A stretch of DNA of 64,000 bases from Salisapilia sapeloensis (lineage: Eukaryota > Oomycota > Peronosporomycetes > Peronosporales > Salisapiliaceae): positions 1-64,000 of the forward strand of contig JAADVB010000049.1 in assembly GCA_023334545.1 (NCBI GenBank), given 5' to 3'. The notes beneath the pieces are model-generated. The model searched no databases, was not told the DNA's origin, and saw only the letters and a program-made list of their open reading frames with translations. Position 1 is the first letter of the stretch; every line of letters begins with the position of its first letter. Positions 9,573-20,034 of this stretch are shown here, piece after piece. The position numbers and the translations under genes are program-made.

Positions 9573-12107
9573 CTAAGTCGATGGTACTTCCTTCTGGGGA
9601 CTTGGCAAGAGCTCGATGTAGCATCCATGGGCGATATTGGTTGCGAGTGTTGCTGCTGAATGGGGAGAATTTGGAATTGAGCACTGGAGGAGTGCTTCCG
9701 AAAGCTCTGGACCCATCACCAATGCCCCAGCGACCTGGTGCGAATGGACACGATACGGAACGACAGGCTGACGATGGCGAGCGTAGATGGATACAGCGCT
9801 TGCTACGAGAATTAAAAAGATACTTGTGCATGCAGAGATGAGCACGGATTGCAATGGGATGTGTGCTCGAAGCGAAATCTCGACGGTGCTGCCGACAAAA
9901 TTTAACGTATCCGCTTGGCCATCCACCGACGTTGCTGTGTCCCGAAGTGCAGCGTTCTGAAAGAGGAAGAACATGGCTGCTGTATACGCTTCTTGGAAGC
10001 CGTATTCCATGATCCAATAGTTGCGTGTTATACGTTCTGCAACAGAATGTACTGTCTTGGAGCAAGGCCAACCTAGTGGAGGCCAGTCACTCGAACTTGA
10101 ACTTGCAAAGCTTTTGACGTTGCGCAGGAAGAGTAGATCTCCGTCGAGTGGTTGTGAGATAGTTGCAAGTGGAGTCCATTGCGTTGCACTTCCCTCGTAC
10201 ATGCCCAGCAGTTTCAATGGGAGATGATTATCTCCAACCACGAGCTGTTGAGAGCTATTCCCTTCCAACTGATAATTCAATCCATTGCAAGAAGTAGAGG
10301 TACATGCAGCATTAAATTGACGCGACAGGTCACGGACATCCCAGTGAAGCTTTCCGACTGTAATTGTCCAGTACTGACGTGCGTTCACTACGACTGCCTT
10401 CCTGGCGTACGGATGATCCTTTTCTGTCTCCAAGTAGAAATCATCGGCAACAATTCGCCTAGCAAAGCTGTAGACTAGCATCGACGTGTTTGACTGTTCT
10501 GTACATCCGCCTCCACGAAAGTAATCGGTGTCTAGCGTCGCGTTGGCACAAAGTGCCAAGGCATGAATCTGCGGTGGAGCTCCCCAGACTGTTCTTTGCC
10601 TGTTTTCATTCGTATCATTGCCAGGGTGCTTGATAAGACAAACGGAGTCACCGCTGCATTCACTAGTCACATCGATCTCATAAGTGGCATTTGCATCATT
10701 ACCCAATTCATTGTCGCTGATATCGTCTTCAATCAGTCGCCAAGTGTCTGTAATCCTAAGTTTCCGACGAAACATGTTCGGCTTAGATGGAAGTGTCAAC
10801 GTCGTTGCATCGAAAATGATGCCACTTGAGATCTCAGAATGACTCATGTTCATCTCCACTTGCGTAAGATCCACTGGTACATCGTCTTTCTGCCAGCTCA
10901 GTGTATCGTTAACCATCTTTGCGGCAGCTAATAGAAACTTATGTGTGTCAATCTCTCCTAACTCGACACTAGACTTTGCAACATCTAGAAAGCTATCGTA
11001 GGAACTATTCACTAGTCCGCTTAAAGGAGCAAAGGATAGCAACGTCTGTGACAGCAGCATCGAGTGCAAAAGCAGACTTGCTCCAGTCGACTGGGAAAAA
11101 GGCAAAGTATCCAGCGAACGTATTGACGTATCCGAACCCTTCTCGCCACTTAGAATGCTCATAAGATCAATGCTCAAAGTCTCAATTGGAGATCGACCGA
11201 ATGGCAACATCTTCCGTAGCCAGCTATTCGAATGAAACGAGTACGATGCGCCAACTTTTACCCATTCACCACCACCATCACAAGGATTCGGCTGATCTTT
11301 GACGAAAGTAGGCAGCATAGCTGTTCGAAGCATAGTTTCCGTGGTCGGTTGCTCTTGCAACGGATGTATATCCGTAGAAGATACCTTGGCTGCTAACAGG
11401 GCATCGATGGATAAAAGATCATTCTCGGCAATGGCTGGGAACACTTTCGGAGATTGCTCTTGCACGTTAATACTGTTAAAAGCATTTCCGAGCATCGTTG
11501 CCATGCCTGTCTGCAGTGCAAATAATAGCAACTTCCACCCTCTAGATGTCTGTATCGCAGCAATGTGGGAAGCAGCCAGTAGTTGCAATACGGGCATGAG
11601 CATAGACAGACACCATTGAGCTGGTTCCGATAGAACAGAAGCGATTGTACCAGAGTAAAAGTTGTAATCGTCCACGATCAGTTGCTTTTCCTGGTTAGGC
11701 AGAGAGCCATCAATCTTATGAATATTCACTCCAAAGCCAAAGACGATCAGAATAGCGATCAACGGGCCATAGACAACTAGCACAAACAAGACGAGGCGAT
11801 TTTTTCGAATATGCACTGCAACAGGCAGCTTCCGGTCACTGCTCGAGTAGTTATGGATAGGGTGACTAACGGAGCTACTTGAGGAAGACAGAGACGCGAT
11901 AGGGGAAAAGAAACCTCGCGGAGACGCCGATTCATCCATGTCCGACCTCCTTTCGATTGTGTGTTCACTGCATTTTCTACTTTTCTTATCGAAAGACAGA
12001 CGTACGTTCGACTCTTCACTTGTCCATTCGTCATTTCCACCCTCACCGGACGCTATGGCACCGATCAGAGAGTAAATTGACCTCCATCCTGTATAGCTGC
12101 ATGTCAC
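9573..12107 (-). CDS. Large membrane protein with extracellular domain, unknown function
   Basis: One open frame of 844 residues; a start at 11939 (MDESASPRGFF) is equally possible. Hydrophobic segments: one near residue 105-130 (RLVLFVLVVYGPLIAILIVFG), a pair in 150-215 (around QWCLSMLMPVLQLLAASHIA and LLLFALQTGMATML), then about 530 mostly polar residues with several Cys and N-glycosylation sequons (NSS, NDT, NMS, NAT), and a last helix near 755-785 (LISACTSIFLILVASAVSIY) with a short cytoplasmic tail. This predicts a surface protein with a big ectodomain. The layout resembles fungal DUF3176 proteins, but I cannot claim homology. It follows the TBC gene in tandem (73 bp) and is divergent from the GPCR-TKL gene. 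Confidence 0.7.
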   Translation of the reverse strand: MTCSYTGWRSIYSLIGAIASGEGGNDEWTSEESNVRLSFDKKSRKCSEHTIERRSDMDESASPRGFFSPIASLSSSSSSVSHPIHNYSSSDRKLPVAVHIRKNRLVLFVLVVYGPLIAILIVFGFGVNIHKIDGSLPNQEKQLIVDDYNFYSGTIASVLSEPAQWCLSMLMPVLQLLAASHIAAIQTSRGWKLLLFALQTGMATMLGNAFNSINVQEQSPKVFPAIAENDLLSIDALLAAKVSSTDIHPLQEQPTTETMLRTAMLPTFVKDQPNPCDGGGEWVKVGASYSFHSNSWLRKMLPFGRSPIETLSIDLMSILSGEKGSDTSIRSLDTLPFSQSTGASLLLHSMLLSQTLLSFAPLSGLVNSSYDSFLDVAKSSVELGEIDTHKFLLAAAKMVNDTLSWQKDDVPVDLTQVEMNMSHSEISSGIIFDATTLTLPSKPNMFRRKLRITDTWRLIEDDISDNELGNDANATYEIDVTSECSGDSVCLIKHPGNDTNENRQRTVWGAPPQIHALALCANATLDTDYFRGGGCTEQSNTSMLVYSFARRIVADDFYLETEKDHPYARKAVVVNARQYWTITVGKLHWDVRDLSRQFNAACTSTSCNGLNYQLEGNSSQQLVVGDNHLPLKLLGMYEGSATQWTPLATISQPLDGDLLFLRNVKSFASSSSSDWPPLGWPCSKTVHSVAERITRNYWIMEYGFQEAYTAAMFFLFQNAALRDTATSVDGQADTLNFVGSTVEISLRAHIPLQSVLISACTSIFLILVASAVSIYARHRQPVVPYRVHSHQVAGALVMGPELSEALLQCSIPNSPHSAATLATNIAHGCYIELLPSPQKEVPST

Positions 12108-12338
12108 TTCGCTTGAACTGGCGGCTGGTTTCGAATAGAGCGAATTTCCTGATCGTTACAATTAGACGCTTATAGCAGCGTAGAAACGAGTCCTGCGTCA
12201 TCCAGCGTTTGATTCTAGGTACCAGGAGGTTGCGTTGCGTCAGACTTGGAGCGTGCAAGCATTATCGTCGGGAAGTACGTAATAGGAGAAGCCTCGTGAT
12301 CGTACTTGTAAATTTTTCAGCGAGTACAAGAGAGAGAG

Positions 12339-14618
12339 ATGAACGTGGAGCATGTAGAGGTGGAGCTGCTGTACGCGAAGCTAGTGGCACAAATTTGCTC
12401 TGCGTCACTCTCCGCTTTCTTTGGCATACAGCACATACGTAGTAAACTTGCGGAAAGGAGAGAACGATTGCAACGAGAGCGTGAAGAAGATATTCATACG
12501 ATTGCCATTCTAGCCGAACCTCGAGATGCGACTGCGAAGAGCTCATCGAGTCGGACATCAGCGATGCTACGCTCCGTCAGTGAAAGTCTCCGTGGTACAT
12601 TCAAAAGAAAGAAGACGTATCAGAGCGAGGCAAACTCACGTCGCTCAACTCGACCTGAAGAAATGAGAACTGACCAAGCTCCGCCATCTACACGCATCTT
12701 GAGAGCTCAGTGCGCAAGTGACTTTTTCTTCTCTCTCTTTGGCGGTCTTACCACCTCCATCCAAATCTTCGATGTTGAGGAATATTACGACTTCTGGGTC
12801 ATGGTCGTCGCCCAAGCGCCCCACTGGTGTGGTCAAGTGTCCTCCTTTTGCTGGATGATCGTCCTGGCCATCTACATTGCCAAGGAGGACCGTTCCAACT
12901 TTGACGTGACCATCGCCCACTGCATCATTTGGGTCGGCACCCTCCTCTACTATATACTGGAACTGTATACAGGTGCCTACCACGACCCGGACGCCACGCA
13001 TGCAGCTAAAATCATCTGGAAAGTGATTGCATCCTCTAGCTTCTTATCCGTCGTAGGCTGTTGGATCGTGTTTGCACACCGACGCAAGAAACAGCTTCGA
13101 GAGAACAAGGGCCCGAACAACGCCGGCATCTACGTCTTTGCCAAACTCCTGTCGTACACGCTAGCTTACTTTGCCTTTGTCAGTCCCAACATCATCGTCG
13201 ACTTGGCCAGTGGACTGCAAAGCACCGGAAACATCATGGGCGTAGCCTCTGTGCTACTCGCCATTTGGCCTACTGCCAACGCGTTAATTTACTTCACACG
13301 ACCGACCCCATGTCTAAGTTTATTCCGAAGCCCTGACGATCAGGGTCTCAACCATGGCGACAGTGATAATGCAGGTCGAAGGATACACGGGATGACTGAA
13401 ATGCAAGAGCTCAAGGGATTGAAAATTGAACGAAAGATCGGTCAGGGCATTGCTGTGGTGCACCTGGGAACATGGCGAGGTGCACAAGTTGCTGTAAAGA
13501 TGCAAAGTCTTATGCTAGACGAGAGTGAGATATTGTTGGAACTACAGGATGCAGCGAATCAGGAGATCCAGGCAGAAGCTGAAGTCATGAAAGAGCTCAA
13601 GCACCCGAACATTGTCTTGTTCATGGAAGCAGGATTCTATAACGGCTCGATCTGCATTGTCAGCGAGTACTGTGCTCGTGGCTCACTCCGAGACGTGTTG
13701 AAGGAGGCCGACGTTAGCGGTCTCCAGTGGTCGATTAAAGTACGATTGGCACTAGGTATTGCGCATGGCATGCAGTACCTTCACAATGCGAATCCGCCGA
13801 TGATTCATCGGGATTTGAAAAGCCCGAATGTCCTCGTGGACGACTCATGGCATGCCAAAATCGCAGACTTCGGGACATTACGTTTCGCAGAGATTGTGAA
13901 TAATCTACAGCGCATGAGCACTATGGATGGACCATCCGTGATGACAGGACTCGTCGGCACGACGCGCTGGATGGCACCGGAAGTTATTAAAGGAGAGAAA
14001 ATTTATTCAAGTAAAGTAGATATCTACAGCCTCGGGCTCATTCTATGGGAGCTCATCGAAGGCAAACTGCCGTTTGAGGACATTCAGTGGAATACGCAGA
14101 TTGAAGACCGAGTGCTCGCTGGTGAGCGGCCTGAGATTGGGATCAACTCGTGTCCGATGCGGTGGAGTGCACTCGTCAAGCTTTGCTGGAGTGCCAAGCC
14201 GGAAGATCGGCCTGAAATCCAGTCCATCATCAAGACACTTCATGCGATCAGTCATGAAGAACCACACGATGGACAATCGTCTCGATTGACGAACTTTAGC
14301 TTCTCCACAAATGCCAGCTTTAGCACCAGCAGTGCCTTCAATTCGTTCTCGCTATCGCCATCCAGCTTTGACATGTCAGCTTTCTCCGCGAGAGAGACGA
14401 CAGCAGGAGACTACGCGATGCTCGAGACACCTGGAGAGACCACTGTCGCTACACCTGTGAGTACAGAGAGTGGTAAGGAATTAGACTACCTCGCAAAACT
14501 GCCAAGCGCTCCAGCCAAAAATCTCCAATCAAGTGGCCGAGCGCATCGACTTTCGCGCATGGAAGAAGGGGACGAAGGGGGCTATGATTGGGAAGGACGT
14601 GCGATTACGTACGTATGA
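12339..14618 (+). CDS. Seven-helix receptor fused to TKL kinase (GPCR-TKL bigram)
   Basis: Single-exon gene of 759 residues. The first ~330 contain seven hydrophobic segments (examples: FFFSLFGGLTTSIQIF, VSSFCWMIVLAIYIA, IIWVGTLLYYILEL, SVVGCWIVFAH, GVASVLLAIWPTANALIYF). Residues about 356-637 are a tyrosine-kinase-like Ser/Thr kinase with glycine loop GQGIAVVHLG, VAVK lysine, HRDLKSPN catalytic loop, DFG, GTTRWMAPE activation segment and a C-lobe DRPEI motif, so it should be active. The tail is Ser-rich. Oomycetes are known to have receptors fused to catalytic modules ('GPCR-bigrams', including GPCR-TKL); this fits that class. Likely links an external signal directly to phosphorylation. Head-to-head with the ectodomain membrane protein, 231 bp apart. 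Confidence 0.87.
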   Translation: MNVEHVEVELLYAKLVAQICSASLSAFFGIQHIRSKLAERRERLQREREEDIHTIAILAEPRDATAKSSSSRTSAMLRSVSESLRGTFKRKKTYQSEANSRRSTRPEEMRTDQAPPSTRILRAQCASDFFFSLFGGLTTSIQIFDVEEYYDFWVMVVAQAPHWCGQVSSFCWMIVLAIYIAKEDRSNFDVTIAHCIIWVGTLLYYILELYTGAYHDPDATHAAKIIWKVIASSSFLSVVGCWIVFAHRRKKQLRENKGPNNAGIYVFAKLLSYTLAYFAFVSPNIIVDLASGLQSTGNIMGVASVLLAIWPTANALIYFTRPTPCLSLFRSPDDQGLNHGDSDNAGRRIHGMTEMQELKGLKIERKIGQGIAVVHLGTWRGAQVAVKMQSLMLDESEILLELQDAANQEIQAEAEVMKELKHPNIVLFMEAGFYNGSICIVSEYCARGSLRDVLKEADVSGLQWSIKVRLALGIAHGMQYLHNANPPMIHRDLKSPNVLVDDSWHAKIADFGTLRFAEIVNNLQRMSTMDGPSVMTGLVGTTRWMAPEVIKGEKIYSSKVDIYSLGLILWELIEGKLPFEDIQWNTQIEDRVLAGERPEIGINSCPMRWSALVKLCWSAKPEDRPEIQSIIKTLHAISHEEPHDGQSSRLTNFSFSTNASFSTSSAFNSFSLSPSSFDMSAFSARETTAGDYAMLETPGETTVATPVSTESGKELDYLAKLPSAPAKNLQSSGRAHRLSRMEEGDEGGYDWEGRAITYV

Positions 14619-14743
14619 GCAAGTATGTGTTTGTTATGGTATATTTAAGCGTTCATCCAGTGCTGGATTGGGTGAACAAGGGACAGGATGTCGATACGTA
14701 GGTGATATAATAATCACTTTGAACCATAAACTCTTGGGATTGC

Positions 14744-16233
14744 TTACTTTTTCTTCCCCTTCTTCTTTCCTCCCTTTTTCTTCTTGCCTTCAGCCTTTGG
14801 GGCTCGATTCAATTGACTAAAGACGTCAGGAGGCAAAGATGAATCAACAAGGAAGTATTGCAGCCGTGATAGCTCCTATGGATGCATAAGATGATTCTAG
14901 TGGATTTTTGAGTATCAAATATTTCCGTAGCTCTATACCTGGACAACTGGGATGAGTATCTCTGCTCCATCCATTCCGATGCTGTTGTAAGTAAGGTCGA
15001 CAGTCGTCAAGCTCACACACTTTTCCAATGCTTCGGCAAACGCCTGAATAGCTTTTCTGTCCTATGATAGAGACAACAGGATTCATAAGTGAAGAAAGTA
15101 TCTAGCCGAAAGATACTGTATACGTTTCGAATGCTGTTGTCAGCCAAGTTTAGTGTGATGAGCCCCTTGCATCGAACTAGGCCTGATGAAAGTGTATAAA
15201 GACCTTCGTTGCCAATGCAATTTCCTTGCAGCGATAGCGTTTGCAAAGCGCTTTGAGGCATGATGAGCAGCTGGGCCAATTTCAAGCTGCCACCCTCACT
15301 TATTCTACAGTAATCTAGCCGCAAGTGCTACGGATACCCTGTCAGCCTTTGCTTCCATACGGATTGAGCAACAGAATAAGAAGACTACCTTGAGCGCACT
15401 GTTGGAGAAGAGGCCATCACACAGCTCAGCTACGCCTTCGTCTTGAATTAATCGATTGTAGTTCAAGTTAAGCGTCAAAAGTCCGGGCTGCTTCTGTGTC
15501 TTCAAGACGGATCCAAGGGCTTTGCAGCTACCAAAGAGCGTATCAATGATGTAAGGTTGGAGAGCATTCGAATGGAAACTTGGATATAATTATACCCTTC
15601 GGAACCAATGTCACAGTCAAGTAGCTCCAAGAAAGCTACGTTCGGTGTACCGTTCTTTAATAGTGTTGCCTAGTAAGAATCGAGGCAGCTAGTGTCAGCG
15701 TACAAGTGTCTATGGAACAAGAAACACAATGCGGACGGACAATAGCGATGGCTCCTTCGTTCCCGACATGCTGCTTCCAGATTCGTATCGACCGAAGAAA
15801 CGTATATGGTCCTGTGTTAAATTAGATAGGATCATTGCATGAATGGACAGCACAAGGAAATTCTACCTGTGACAAGTGCCATCGTCAAGGCGTGAACATT
15901 GGAAGGCCCAAGTGCCACTTCCTCGCCTTCAACAACGAGCTAATAGAAACGTAAAATCAGTACCATCGCAATCTCTGTCCTCATTGAACTCAATATGATA
16001 CACTAATAAGCTCTCCTTCGTCTCCTGAACCTCGGATCATATCGTTGATCACCGGGTGGACATTCACACCAATGGCTCTATTACCACATCTCTCAATACC
16101 TATCGAAACTACCCAACCACAAAATCACATACTTGCATGCTTTCGTATAATGCAAATGCAACATCGCTCTTGTGACAAGATTTTCATCGGCAGCACCAGA
16201 CTTGCTCGTCTTGGCAGCTTCCTTCTTGCTCAT
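14744..16233 (-). CDS. Leucine-rich-repeat protein, ribonuclease-inhibitor type (multi-exon)
   Basis: About eight or nine short exons separated by GT-AG introns of 50-70 nt. The first exon encodes MSKKEAAKTSKSGAADENLV; the last ends in a Lys-rich tail (KKKKGGKKKGKKK, stop at 14744-14746). In between are RI-type LRR units such as GLLTLNLNYNRLIQDEGV, LRLDYCRISEGGSLKLAQLL, LQTLSLQGNCIGNEGLYTL and LITLNLADNSIRN. No kinase, NB-ARC or membrane segment is seen, so this is an intracellular scaffold-like LRR protein; the very basic tail could bind nucleic acid or acidic lipid or act as a nuclear signal. Exons were joined by eye, so boundaries may shift by a few bases. It starts 135 bp from the divergent trehalose gene. 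Confidence 0.78.
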
Positions 16234-16368
16234 TTTGTACGACCCTTCACAGTCGCATGTCAAGTGGACGAATGTTGCTTGAAGCAGGACCTTGAAGTTG
16301 AGCAAGGTCGACGGAATCTCCTTAATGTTCCATCAGCTCCGACGTGTCTACTCGACTCTTCTCGGACC

Positions 16369-19300
16369 ATGTCTGGAAGCACGGACCGTAATGCCAATTC
16401 TGAGGGCTGGTCACCAAGGATACCTGTCATCATCGCATCCCATCGTCTTCCAGTACGACTGCGAAATGGAAAAGTCGAATGGGCTGGTGACCGCGTAATC
16501 GAAGCACAGAACGCTTTCTCGCACTATGAGATCTCGGACAGAGCTAGTGTGAAGTTTGTTGGTCGACTGCCGTATGATCATGGTGAGAGCCTCACGCCAG
16601 AGCAGCGCGTGGACGTAGAGAAGCAGCTGAATCAGTTAAATTGCTACTCGGTGGACGTGGACCCGCATGAAGCCAAGCTCTTTTACGAAGACTATTGCAA
16701 GCAAACTCTCTGGCCAACGTTCCACAACATCGTGGATGTCTACAGCCCGATTGACGTGGTCATGACGGCAGAATCAAATGCAAACTCAAGTCAAGATGGA
16801 TCCACAGCTACTTCGCCCAAGTGGAATCCAAATTTACAAAAGACGGCATGGCACGCATACACAAATGTCAACCAGATCTTCGCAAACGTACACATCCGTT
16901 ATAATTCATATTCATGACACTTTGACAGATGAACATGCTAGAAAATATGTGAGCTGTACGAGCCTGGAGACGTCGTGTGGGTTCAAGACTACCATCTTCT
17001 GCTCACCCCAACGTACATCATCCGCCGTATCCGAGGTGCGAATGTCGGTCTCTACCTCCACGTCCCATTCCCATCATCCGAAGTCTTTCGTACACTCTCA
17101 TCTCGCAAAGAGCTCTTGCGTGGCATGCTCAATGCCGACCATGTTGGCTTTCACTTCTTTGAGTAAGCTCCTAGTTATTTGGATCGTTGAGGGCACAAGA
17201 CATGATTGTTTTTACGTCAGGTATGCTCGTCACTTTATGTCGGCATGTAAACGGATCCTGGGTGTCCAGACGCACCCGATCCTTCGAGGACAGCTCGGCG
17301 TAGACTACGGAGGTCGTCGTGTGGCCATCACGTGCAGTCACATGGCTGTAGATATCGAACGGATCGGAAGCATCATGATGCAGGAAACTGTGCGAGACCA
17401 AGTAGTCGCTCTACGACAAAAGTATCAGGGGAGAATGATCGTCGCAGGCGTTGATACCATCGAACGTCTTTCTGGCATCCCAGCCAAGATACTCGGATTC
17501 GACATTGTACGTACCCTTTGTCCTGTTCTCATTTACGTCGTTTTACTCAGCCATTCGGTAGTTCTTGGCCTGCTGTCCAGAGTTTATCGGACGCATCGTG
17601 CTAGTTCAAAAGGGAGTGCACCGTCGTGGACGCATGACAGACTACCGTCAGAGCAAAAAGGAGATAGACGCGCTTATTCAGTACATCAATGACAAGTACC
17701 GTGATCAGGCTAATGGAGACGTCGTCGAGTACGAGGAGCTTCAGGAGTTTTCATTCAAAGAACGTCTTGCGCTCTGGCGTGTTGCAGACATCCAGATCTC
17801 GACCGTCATACGAGACGGGCTAAACACATCACCATTCGAGTACATTGCGACGCACAAGTACGCTTTCCATCTTTGATCTATCCACTTCCATATTCCAATC
17901 CTTGTCGACTGTAGAACGGCACCTGGCGTCATCATCTTGAGCGAGTTCTCTGGCAGTAGCCTTCTTCTAAGTGGTGCGTTAACAGTAAACCCTTGGGAGC
18001 CAGAGCAAGTCGCAGATGCTCTGCGTAACGCAGTATACATGAGTCCAGAGGATCGAGCGCATCGTCGAGATGGAGACTTGCACTTTGTCGCATCGAATCC
18101 GCCTCGACGATGGGCAAAGTGTGTTCTAAGCGATATACTTGACGCAAAGAAGAAGGACGAGGATTATGTCTACATGGGTACTGGCTTTGGTCTCGACTTT
18201 CGTGTCGTCGAAGTCAGCGCAAGCTTCCGAGTACATTCTTACATCAATAACCAGACAAATTGTCCGTACTGATGCATTGTAGAAACTAACATCAGAAGAG
18301 CTTGTTCCGGCATACCAGACAAGTACGAAGAGAGCGTTCTTCTTTGACTATTATCGTACGCTTGCTCCAGACGTCAGCCACGTCGTACGCGTTCGGTGGC
18401 CAGATGTGCCTCGAAACACACTTGCGACGCTAGAACACTTGTGCAAGGACCCAAGAAATTCGGTGTACATTGTCAGCGGCTGCGAGTGTGAGCTACTGAC
18501 GGAAAAGTTCGGTGGCGTACCAGGCCTCGGTCTCATCGCAGAACATGGGTACTTTATCCGTCGACCTCTTCTCGGCGATGAAGCTCGTATCGGCGGACGG
18601 TAAGCTCTTTTCACATATGCATCGGAAGACATGGCAGAGTAATACTGTTGGTGCGTATGGGTAGACCTTGGGAACAGATCGTGGACAGCATCCAGTCCCA
18701 AACGGCTGGTGCATCTGAACGCTGGCGACGGAAAGCAAAGGAGGTAATGCAACTATACGTCGATCGAACGAATGGAGCGGTGCTGGAGATGCGCCGCAGC
18801 GCCATTCTTTTCCGGTACGGCAAGTCGGACGATGAGTTTGGACAGCTCCAAGCAGCGGAGCTCAAGCAGCATTTGGAAGAAACGTTTGCGGTACTCTTTA
18901 CGCTAGTGTCCTGGTTAGACATTTTATTGAAGATGACGTGGTAGGGATGGCCGTTGAATGTCGTGCAAGGAAAAGATTACGTAGAGCTACGTCCAGACCG
19001 GATTGGAAAAGGAAAGGTGATTGGGAACATTCTACAGAGTGATGCCAATACAGAATTTGTCTTGTGCATTGGTGATGACATTGCAGACGAGCTCATGTTT
19101 GAAAAGTTGGATGAACTTGTCGAGAAAGGAGAGCTATCGCCAGGTATAGATACTCCTTCAACGCCAGTGCTAGAATCTTTTCGTCTTGTCTTACCTATGC
19201 AACTTGTATCCCTTCTACAGGCAAAGTGTTTTCCTGCACGGTCGGGCAGAAACCATCCAAAGCAGACTACTTTGTCGATGACCACACGGACGTAGCTGCA

Positions 19301-19917
19301 TTACTCAAGTCACTCACCGTCGTTTCCACAAAGGTATCTCTAGCTAGTATATATACGTACGACCATCTCTTCCTGACCTTTTTCTAAATGCTCAAGTCCA
19401 ATCGAAACTACTCATTGTCGGACATGCAGGCGTTTGTAAAAGATACGAGACCACTGCTCGGGTCTTCTTTGCATGCGACGAACATACGAGGGTCTGCACC
19501 ATCCCTTTCCAAAATGACTATGCGTCGGACGTCGAGTCGTCGGCGTGTTCGAGGAGACTTGTATGTTGTATATACAGTCAGCATATACCTTGGATTTCCA
19601 ATACGATTGATGTGGTAACTCTGCTTTTTCGTAGAATGACAGTCTTGGAAGAAGATCAATCGTTTCATAACTTGGATGGCGGAGAGAGCAGAACTTCGTC
19701 TCCGTCAAAACGTACAAAGCAGCGATATCCGTGGGTCGGATGGCTGCAGTCTATAGGAGAACTATTCCTTGCCATCGCACTTATAAGATGGCGCAGCAAG
19801 CTTCAGCATCCTCGTGATAAGAAACTATTATCATATTTTATGGCGTGGCTTGCATCTCTATGGCTATTGCGACGACTTCGTCGGCCGCGAGACGACACGA
19901 ATGCTCGTAAGAAATAA
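16369..19917 (+). CDS. Trehalose-6-phosphate synthase/phosphatase-like protein, both active sites altered
   Basis: Eleven exons (16369-16887, 16942-17162, 17221-17506, 17562-17857, 17915-18212, 18283-18599, 18665-18890, 18945-19143, 19221-19333, 19397-19560, 19635-19917) keep one frame of 973 residues. Residues 1-500 are a GT20 synthase domain (CKQTLWPTFH, WVQDYHLLLTPT, LHVPFPSSEVFRTL, ISTVIRDGLN). The segment that normally reads GVDRLDYxKG is GVDTIERLSG here, so the Arg and Lys that contact the UDP-glucose phosphates are Thr and Ser. The phosphatase-like HAD domain follows; its nucleophile motif DYDGT is DYYRT, losing the second Asp, while the late GDD motif survives (CIGDDIADE). The C-terminus has two hydrophobic Trp/Leu-rich helices that may anchor it to membrane. 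Probably regulatory rather than catalytic, like plant class II TPS proteins. Confidence 0.88.
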
Positions 19918-20034
19918 TCAAAGTAGGAAACAAGGTGGGATTGTGGCTTTGAATAAGCTAAAGTAATTCAAATCAAGTTTAATCTGGGTATTCCAAAGAT
20001 ATCTGCTTACGTAGTTGACTCCATTCTCTTTCTT

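Noticed and set aside
16045-16368. Open frame upstream of the trehalose gene start
   Set aside because: It overlaps the first exon of the divergent LRR gene and has no family-like content; the GT20 protein starts naturally at 16369.
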